Origin: Solimonas sp040377605
Lineage (GTDB): Bacteria; Pseudomonadota; Gammaproteobacteria; Nevskiales; Nevskiaceae
Direction of reading: 5' to 3'
NCBI GenBank assembly: GCA_040377605.1
Contig: JBEIOK010000037.1
Span: forward strand, 1-18,872
DNA: 18,872 nucleotides
Shown one piece after another: positions 14,247-18,872 of the stretch. A model generated the notes under the pieces. It did no database searches and was not told the DNA's origin. It worked only from the letters and a program-made list of their open reading frames with translations. The translations under genes were made by a program, and so were the position numbers. Positions within the stretch are counted from its first letter, which is position 1. Each line of letters starts with the position of its first letter.

Positions 14247-15392
14247 TTAGCGAGCCCTCTCGCGCGAGCGCGAATTTTCACCGCCGGCACCGATGCGCGG
14301 GGTGGTACCCAGACCCGGCGCGGTGACGTAATCCCCGCCGGTCTCAGGACGCGGTGTAACGTTCTTGAGTATCTGCTCCAGCGGCAGGTAGATCATCGGG
14401 CTGCTCTTGTCGACATCGATCATCACCTTGCTGGTGCCCTGCATGACCGTACTCATCGTGTCGAGATACAGGCGCTCCCGGGTCACCTGCGGCGCCTTGC
14501 GATACTCCTTGACCAGCTGGTCGAAGCGCGACGCATCACCCTGTGCCTTGGCAATGACCTGATCGCGGTAGGCATTGGCTTCCTCGATCTGCCGGGCCGC
14601 AGCACCGCGAGCGCGCGGCAGGCGGTCGTTGGCATAGGCCTGTGCCTCGTTCTTCAGGCGCTCCTGATCCTCGCGCGCCTTGATGGCGTCCGCGAAGGCT
14701 GCCTGTACCGGCTCCGGCGGCTGCGCCTGTTGCAGATTGACCTCGGTCACGATCAGCCCGGTCTTGTAGACATCCAGGCGATCCTGCAGCAGCAGCTTGG
14801 TGCGATCCGCGACTTCCTCGCGACCCTCAGTCAGGATGAAGTCCATGACACTCTGGCCGACCACCTCACGCACGGCCGACTTGGTTGCCTGACGCAGGGT
14901 CATATCGGGATCAGCCACGTTGAACACGTAGGCTTCGACGCGATCGAGACCGACGCGGTACTGGATCGACAACTCCACATCGACGATGTTCTCGTCCTTG
15001 GTGAGCATCGTCGCCTGATCGCGCACCGAGCGCACGCCGGTGACATTGACGAGTTCGGCCTTCTCGATCGGCCACGGCATGCGCCAGCGCAGGCCAGGCT
15101 CCTGCGTCTTGATGTACTGCCCGAAGCGCAGGACCACGGCGCGCTCCTGCTCATCGACGACATAGAAGCCGGAGAAAGCCCACAGCGCAGCCACCACGCC
15201 TAGCGCGATGCCGACAACGCCGGTCGGCATCCGCGCCCCGCCGCCCAGGCCACCACCACTGCCGCCGCGGCCGTTGCCCCCAAACCGGGATTTGAACCGC
15301 TTGAGCAATTCATCCAAATCAGGGGGGCCATCGCCGCGCTTCGGCCCCTGGTTCCAGGGGTCTTTGTTGGGACCAGGTTCGTTCCAAGCCAT
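14247..15392 (-). CDS. hflK: FtsH protease modulator HflK
   Basis: Partner of HflC in the cage that modulates FtsH, 381 residues. The N-terminal cytoplasmic part is polar and Gly-rich (MAWNEPGPNKDPWNQG, then GGNGRGGSGGGLGGGAR near 38-54). One membrane helix lies at about 57-77, followed by YVVDEQERAVVLRFGQY and the SPFH domain, then a coiled coil with RLKNEAQAYANDRLPRARGAA and the HflK pattern EANAYRDQVIAKAQGDASRF. The C-terminal tail (about 350-381) is Gly/Thr/Arg-rich. An AGGAAA ribosome site precedes the ATG. It is separated from hflX by 196 bp, unusually wide for this cluster. Confidence 0.97.
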   Translation of the reverse strand: MAWNEPGPNKDPWNQGPKRGDGPPDLDELLKRFKSRFGGNGRGGSGGGLGGGARMPTGVVGIALGVVAALWAFSGFYVVDEQERAVVLRFGQYIKTQEPGLRWRMPWPIEKAELVNVTGVRSVRDQATMLTKDENIVDVELSIQYRVGLDRVEAYVFNVADPDMTLRQATKSAVREVVGQSVMDFILTEGREEVADRTKLLLQDRLDVYKTGLIVTEVNLQQAQPPEPVQAAFADAIKAREDQERLKNEAQAYANDRLPRARGAAARQIEEANAYRDQVIAKAQGDASRFDQLVKEYRKAPQVTRERLYLDTMSTVMQGTSKVMIDVDKSSPMIYLPLEQILKNVTPRPETGGDYVTAPGLGTTPRIGAGGENSRSRERAR

Positions 15393-15588
15393 TGTTGCGA
15401 TTTCCTATTCGGGCCAGATCGGGTCGCCATGCGACCGCAGACCATCGTGCATCGTTCCAGGCCGGTCACCGCAACCGGCGAGACAGGGGCATCATCGGGG
15501 ATACGCGCGTCGATACGGGCAGACACGCGGCCGTCGGAAGGGTATGGGGGCGACTGGCGGCAGGCACAACCCCGTAACCTCGTGAATT
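15393..15588. other. 196-bp intergenic region between hflX and hflK
   Basis: No convincing small gene is seen on either strand. Two short inverted repeats occur: GGTCGC-CAT-GCGACC at 15422-15436 and GCCGGT/ACCGGC (loop of 7) at 15461-15479. Neither is followed by a T-run, so they are not typical terminators. The hflK ribosome binding site lies at the left end. The size would allow a separate promoter for hflKC, but I could not pick one out. Confidence 0.4.
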
Positions 15589-16899
15589 TTAGGGAGACCG
15601 CTCCCATTCCTCAACGAGGGCCGGCGGCGGCGGCACGCCCGCCGCAATGCAAAGTCCCCGAAGTCGCTCATAGGGCATCGCCACCCGCAGGTGAAAATTG
15701 CCTTCGTCATCCAGTGCTTCGGTGCGAACGGCGTGTTGCTCGAAGAGCTGGGCCCGCAGCCGTCCGGCCGCCGCCGGGAGCACCAGATCGTGCTCGGCCA
15801 GTTGAGGGCGGATGCGCTCGGCCACCGCATCGCGCAACAACGTCATCCCGGCGCCGGTGCGCGCGGAGACGAAGACCCGGATCGGCAGCCCGTGCTCATC
15901 ACGTTCGATTCGAGGCGCTTCATCCTCGCGAAGGTCAATTTTGTTGAAGACCTGCAGACGCGGCACCTCGGCCGCCTCGATTTCACCGAGAACCGCTTCG
16001 ACCTGCTCGATACGGGTCGTCCGCTCCGGATCTGCGGCATCCACGACGTGCAGCAGCAGACTCGCCTCCCTCGCCTCTTCCAATGTCGCGCGAAATGCCG
16101 CGACCAGATCATGCGGCAGATCACGGATAAAGCCGACCGTGTCCGCCAGCAACACCGGCGCGCCGCCCGGCAGCTCAAAGCGCCGCACCGTCGTATCCAG
16201 CGTTGCAAACAGCTGATGGGAGGCGAAGGTCGCATCACCGGTCAGCGTGTTGAACAATGTCGACTTGCCGGCGTTGGTGTAGCCCACCAGTGAGAGCGTC
16301 GGAATGTTGTTGCGCTGGCGCGACTCGCGATTGCGCGCACGACGATTGCGCACATCCTCCAAATGTCGCTTGAGCGTGCCGATGCGGCCTCGGATCAGGC
16401 GCCGGTCGAGTTCGAGCTGGGTTTCACCGGGCCCGGTCAGACCAATGCCACCGCCGCCGCGCTGACGCTCCAGATGCGTCCAGCCGCGCACCAGGCGGGT
16501 AGCCATATGATGCAGCTGCGCCAGCTCGACCTGCAGCTTGCCCTCATGGGAGCGCGCGCGACGCGCGAAGATGTCGAGAATCAGGCCGGATCGTCCAATG
16601 ACGCGCGCCTTGATCTCGCGCTCCAGATTGCGCTCCTGGCTCGGCGACAGCGCGTGATTGAAGATCGCCAGGTCAGCACCGGCCGCTGCGATGGCCGCGG
16701 CGATTTCCTCGACCTTGCCACGGCCTACGAAAAGACCGGAATCCGGCTGCCGTCGCGACCCGCCGATAACCGCCGCAATCTCGGCGCCAGCCGAGCGCGC
16801 GAGCTCGAGAAACTCCTCGCGATCGGACACAAAGTCCGCACCGGGGAATTCGAGATGAACCAGGACCGCCTTCTGCCCAGCGTCAGGACGTTCGAACAT
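15589..16899 (-). CDS. hflX: GTPase HflX
   Basis: Ribosome-splitting GTPase that rescues stalled or heat-damaged 70S particles, 436 residues. The N-terminal HflX domain (about 1-195) includes GLFVGRGKVEE (55-65), FNHALSPSQERNLE and the RRARSHEGKLQVELAQLHH stretch, then the glycine-rich GGGGIGLTGPGETQLELDRR. The GTPase domain carries G1 GYTNAGKST (206-214), G3 DTVGF (253-257), G4 NKID (about 318-321) and the G5-like SART. A C-terminal extension follows. It lies 39 bp after hfq, and hfq-hflX is a standard operon pair; the ribosome site is modest (GGGA near the ATG). Confidence 0.97.
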   Translation of the reverse strand: MFERPDAGQKAVLVHLEFPGADFVSDREEFLELARSAGAEIAAVIGGSRRQPDSGLFVGRGKVEEIAAAIAAAGADLAIFNHALSPSQERNLEREIKARVIGRSGLILDIFARRARSHEGKLQVELAQLHHMATRLVRGWTHLERQRGGGGIGLTGPGETQLELDRRLIRGRIGTLKRHLEDVRNRRARNRESRQRNNIPTLSLVGYTNAGKSTLFNTLTGDATFASHQLFATLDTTVRRFELPGGAPVLLADTVGFIRDLPHDLVAAFRATLEEAREASLLLHVVDAADPERTTRIEQVEAVLGEIEAAEVPRLQVFNKIDLREDEAPRIERDEHGLPIRVFVSARTGAGMTLLRDAVAERIRPQLAEHDLVLPAAAGRLRAQLFEQHAVRTEALDDEGNFHLRVAMPYERLRGLCIAAGVPPPPALVEEWERSP

Positions 16900-16938
16900 T
16901 CAGGTCCCAAAGCCAGCAGGCCAACCTCAGATCACGGC

Positions 16939-17214
16939 TCAAGCGGGTGTCGGCTCCGAACCGGGGACGCCGTCGGCACCATCGGAATCGGCTCCGCCCT
17001 CGAAAATGCGGACCGGACGCGCCGGAACCACCGTCGAGATCGCGTGCTTGTAAACCATCTGGCTGACGCTGTTGCGCAGCAGCACGACAAACGAGTCGAA
17101 CGATTCGATCTGGCCCTGCAGCTTGATGCCATTGACCAGGTAGATCGATACCGGGATGCGCTCCTTGCGGAGGGCGTTCAGAAACGGTTCTTGTAATGTA
17201 TGACCTTTCGACAT
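16939..17214 (-). CDS. hfq: RNA chaperone Hfq
   Basis: Sm-like hexameric RNA chaperone that pairs small RNAs with mRNAs, 91 residues from the chosen ATG. The frame stays open upstream, but the start at 17214 gives the canonical MSKGHTLQEPFLNALR. RNA-contacting residues sit at their standard numbers: Gln8, Phe42 and Tyr55-Lys56-His57, with Sm1 (NGIKLQGQIESFDSF) and Sm2 (YKHAISTVVP) intact. The tail after residue 69 is acidic and Gly/Ala/Pro-rich, as in many short-tailed Hfq proteins. An AGGGA site lies about eight bases upstream. It follows miaA by 74 bp, the common order. Confidence 0.98.
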   Translation of the reverse strand: MSKGHTLQEPFLNALRKERIPVSIYLVNGIKLQGQIESFDSFVVLLRNSVSQMVYKHAISTVVPARPVRIFEGGADSDGADGVPGSEPTPA

Positions 17215-17221
17215 CGTCGTG

Positions 17222-17226
17222 TCCCT
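17222..17226 (-). promoter_or_regulatory. Ribosome binding site fixing the hfq start
   Basis: AGGGA on the - strand lies seven bases before the ATG at 17214, supporting that start over codons further upstream in the same open frame. Confidence 0.5.
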
Positions 17227-17288
17227 GTTTTGACCCGTACTTGACAGACGGGAAGCTATAGTGCCGCTTGAGTCTAGCACGCGACTTT

Positions 17289-18227
17289 TCACCGCGTCAG
17301 TCGCAGGTGCCGCAGGGCCTGATCGATCAGGTCGGAGGCCGACGGATCGAGCCATTGCAAGTCCGTCTCGCTGCGCAACCAGGTCAGTTGCCGCTTGGCA
17401 AACTGGCGCGTGGCGGCAATACCACGCGCCACGGCTTCATCGAGCGAACACTCGCCCTGCAGGTGCATCCAGAGTTGCCGGTAGCCCACCGCGCGGATCG
17501 ACGGCAGATCGGCGTGCAAATCGCCGCGTGCATGCAGGCGCTCCACCTCATTGAGGAACCCGTCGGCCATCATGGCGTGGAAGCGCTGCGCGATGCGTGC
17601 ATGCAATTCGTGTCGGGCCGGAGGATTCAACGCCAGTTTCACCAGCGGGCCGAGCAACGTGGGCGCACGCCGCCGTGCGTGGAACTCGGCCAGCGGACGG
17701 CCGGTGAGCTCGATGATCTCCAGCGCGCGCTGAATCCGCTGACGGTCATTGGGGTGGAGGCGCGCCGCAGTCAGGGGATCCAGCTGCGCCAGTCGCTCAT
17801 GCTGCTGCGGCCATCCCTCGATGTGCGCGCGCGATTCAATCCTGGCCCGCAAGGGCGCGTCCGCCGAAGGCAGGTCGCTGAGCCCCCCCTGCAGCGCCCG
17901 GAAGTACAGCATGGTGCCCCCCACCAGCAGTGGCACGCGGTCCCGCGCGCGAATGTCCGCGATCAGGCGCCGCGCATCGTCCACGAAGCGCGCGGCCGAA
18001 TACGGCTCCGCCGGGTCGACGATATCGATGAGGTGGTGCGCGACGCGCGCACGCATCTCGGGGTCAGGCTTGGCGCTGCCGATATCCAGGCCGCGATAGA
18101 CCAACGCCGAGTCCACGCTGATGATCTCCACCGGCAAACGCTCGGCCAAGGCCAGCGATAGCCCGGTCTTGCCGGAGGCGGTAGGCCCCATCAGCAGGAT
18201 GACGGGCGATGAGTTCATGTCGTTCAT
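17289..18227 (-). CDS. miaA: tRNA dimethylallyltransferase
   Basis: Adds the dimethylallyl group to N6 of adenosine-37 in tRNAs that read codons starting with U. The 312 residues are normal. The P-loop GPTASGKTG is at 14-22, followed by SVDSALVYRGLDIGSAKPD (about 37-55) and the VGGTMLYFRAL stretch at about 102-112. The tRNA-binding insertion includes RQRIQRALEIIELTGRPL. The C-terminal block AVGYRQLW and ATRQFAKRQLTWLR closes the protein. A second in-frame ATG at 18218 (MNSSPV) is a possible start; neither has a strong ribosome site. It lies between mutL and hfq as in most Gammaproteobacteria. Confidence 0.97.
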   Translation of the reverse strand: MNDMNSSPVILLMGPTASGKTGLSLALAERLPVEIISVDSALVYRGLDIGSAKPDPEMRARVAHHLIDIVDPAEPYSAARFVDDARRLIADIRARDRVPLLVGGTMLYFRALQGGLSDLPSADAPLRARIESRAHIEGWPQQHERLAQLDPLTAARLHPNDRQRIQRALEIIELTGRPLAEFHARRRAPTLLGPLVKLALNPPARHELHARIAQRFHAMMADGFLNEVERLHARGDLHADLPSIRAVGYRQLWMHLQGECSLDEAVARGIAATRQFAKRQLTWLRSETDLQWLDPSASDLIDQALRHLRLTR

Positions 18228-18338
18228 GCGTCAGTGATGCCGTCCCTGGCGCGACAGCGTCTCATGGTCGAGCGGCTGCGCCCCCATGACCCGGCGCGCT
18301 GATGGAGCCCCGGCGCACCCTGCTGCCCCGTCAGGGCC
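18228..18338. other. 111-bp spacer between mutL and miaA
   Basis: GC-rich spacer with no gene and no clear terminator. Short inverted matches occur but none has a T tract. The two genes are probably still co-transcribed, or miaA has a promoter here that I cannot identify. Confidence 0.35.
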
Positions 18339-18872
18339 TCAGCGCCCACGCAAAAACAAGCGGTCAAGTTCGGAGACGCCAATCTGGACCCAGGTCGGGC
18401 GACCGTGATTGCACTGTCCGGCCAGGTCGGTGCGCTCCATGTCACGCAGAAGCGCCTCCATCTCGGCGATGCTAAGACGCCGGTTCGCCTTGATCGCCGC
18501 TTTGCAGGCGACATCGGCCAGGATGCGCCCCTGTGCGTCCAGTGCCTCACCAAGGTGCGTCTCGGTCTCCAGCCGCTCCTCATCGACCACCAGACTGGTA
18601 AGCAGACGGGGCAAGTCCTCGCGCGCCAGCAGCGGGGGGACCGCACGGACCGCAACCGCCGCTGGCCCGACGCGATCCAGCTCGAAGCCGTAAGCACGCA
18701 GAGCCTCGGCGCGCACTTCGAGGACATCCGCCTGATCCTCCGGCAACTGCACGATCTCCGGCACGAGCAGTGCCTGCGCGGGAACGCCCCCCTCGGCGAG
18801 CTGGCGCTTGAGTCGCTCATAGAGCACGCGCTCATGGGCTGCATGCGCGTCGACGAGCACGAGGCCCCGCTC
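18339..18872 (-). CDS. mutL: DNA mismatch repair protein MutL (C-terminal part, cut by window edge)
   Basis: Only the last 177 residues are visible; the frame is open to the window edge. This is the C-terminal dimerisation and endonuclease domain. The four endonuclease motifs are recognisable: DAHAAHERVLYE (the DxHA-x2-E-x4-E metal motif), ACKAAIKANR, CNHGRP and the terminal FLRGR (FxR). MutL proteins of organisms without MutH nick DNA themselves with these motifs, whereas E. coli MutL lacks them. The encoded protein is therefore expected to be a nicking MutL, and the organism probably lacks MutH. The gene would lead the mutL-miaA-hfq-hflX cluster. Confidence 0.95.
   Translation of the reverse strand, partial: ERGLVLVDAHAAHERVLYERLKRQLAEGGVPAQALLVPEIVQLPEDQADVLEVRAEALRAYGFELDRVGPAAVAVRAVPPLLAREDLPRLLTSLVVDEERLETETHLGEALDAQGRILADVACKAAIKANRRLSIAEMEALLRDMERTDLAGQCNHGRPTWVQIGVSELDRLFLRGR

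Noticed and set aside
13341..15203. A 620-codon open frame on the + strand opposite hflC and hflK
   Set aside because: It lies antisense to two fully recognised genes and has His/Arg/Gln/Leu-rich composition typical of the shadow frame in GC-rich DNA, with no recognisable domain.
16363..17196. A 277-codon + strand frame across the hflX-hfq junction
   Set aside because: It is antisense to both genes and shows shadow composition without motifs.
17241..17262. TTGACA followed by TATAGT on the + strand between miaA and hfq
   Set aside because: The spacer is only 10 bp, too short for a sigma70 promoter, and there is no + strand gene downstream.
1..18872. CRISPR array, insertion sequence, prophage or defence island
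   Set aside because: I saw no regularly spaced repeats, transposase motifs or phage genes; nearly all sequence is accounted for by conserved genes.

Overview
The window is a gene-dense, GC-rich stretch of a gammaproteobacterial chromosome. The order mutL-miaA-hfq-hflX-hflK-hflC-DUF2065-hisZ-purA, followed by rnr-rlmB and rpsF-rpsR-rplI-dnaB-alr, is the classic housekeeping neighbourhood of Gammaproteobacteria. A HisZ next to purA, no priB between rpsF and rpsR, and a MutL that keeps its endonuclease motifs argue against an enteric. A lineage near Xanthomonadales, Nevskiales or Chromatiales is plausible, but the family cannot be fixed by eye.

Layout. Positions 1-2792 run on the + strand: the C-terminal part of a Ser/Thr protein kinase (cut by the window edge), a PP2C phosphatase, a two-domain FHA protein, and a 95-aa exported protein resembling the start of a TonB-receptor plug. 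From 2827 to 10520 everything is on the - strand. Read in transcription order this is rnr, an OmpA-family lipoprotein, rlmB, rpsF, rpsR, rplI, dnaB and alr, with intrinsic terminators after the lipoprotein, rlmB and rplI. A tRNA-Leu(CAG) gene lies on the + strand at 10594-10678, with a recognisable promoter and a strong terminator. From 10806 to the right edge the - strand carries mutL (partial), miaA, hfq, hflX, hflK, hflC, a DUF2065 gene, hisZ and purA.

How the genes work together. The left block is a reversible Thr/Ser phosphorylation module: writer kinase, eraser PP2C and reader FHA. The middle block holds RNA decay and maturation (RNase R, RlmB), small-subunit proteins bS6 and bS18, large-subunit protein bL9, the replicative helicase and D-alanine supply. 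The right block combines mismatch repair, tRNA modification, sRNA chaperoning, ribosome rescue (HflX), FtsH protease control (HflKC), histidine pathway control and AMP synthesis. No mobile element, CRISPR array, phage gene or defence system is visible, and no gene-free stretch exceeds 300 bp. The least ordinary items are the mini-plug exported protein, a short Thr-x-Ile-Leu motif shared by the kinase and FHA protein, the lipoprotein gene inserted between rnr and rlmB, and the tRNA promoter that overlaps the rnr start codon.
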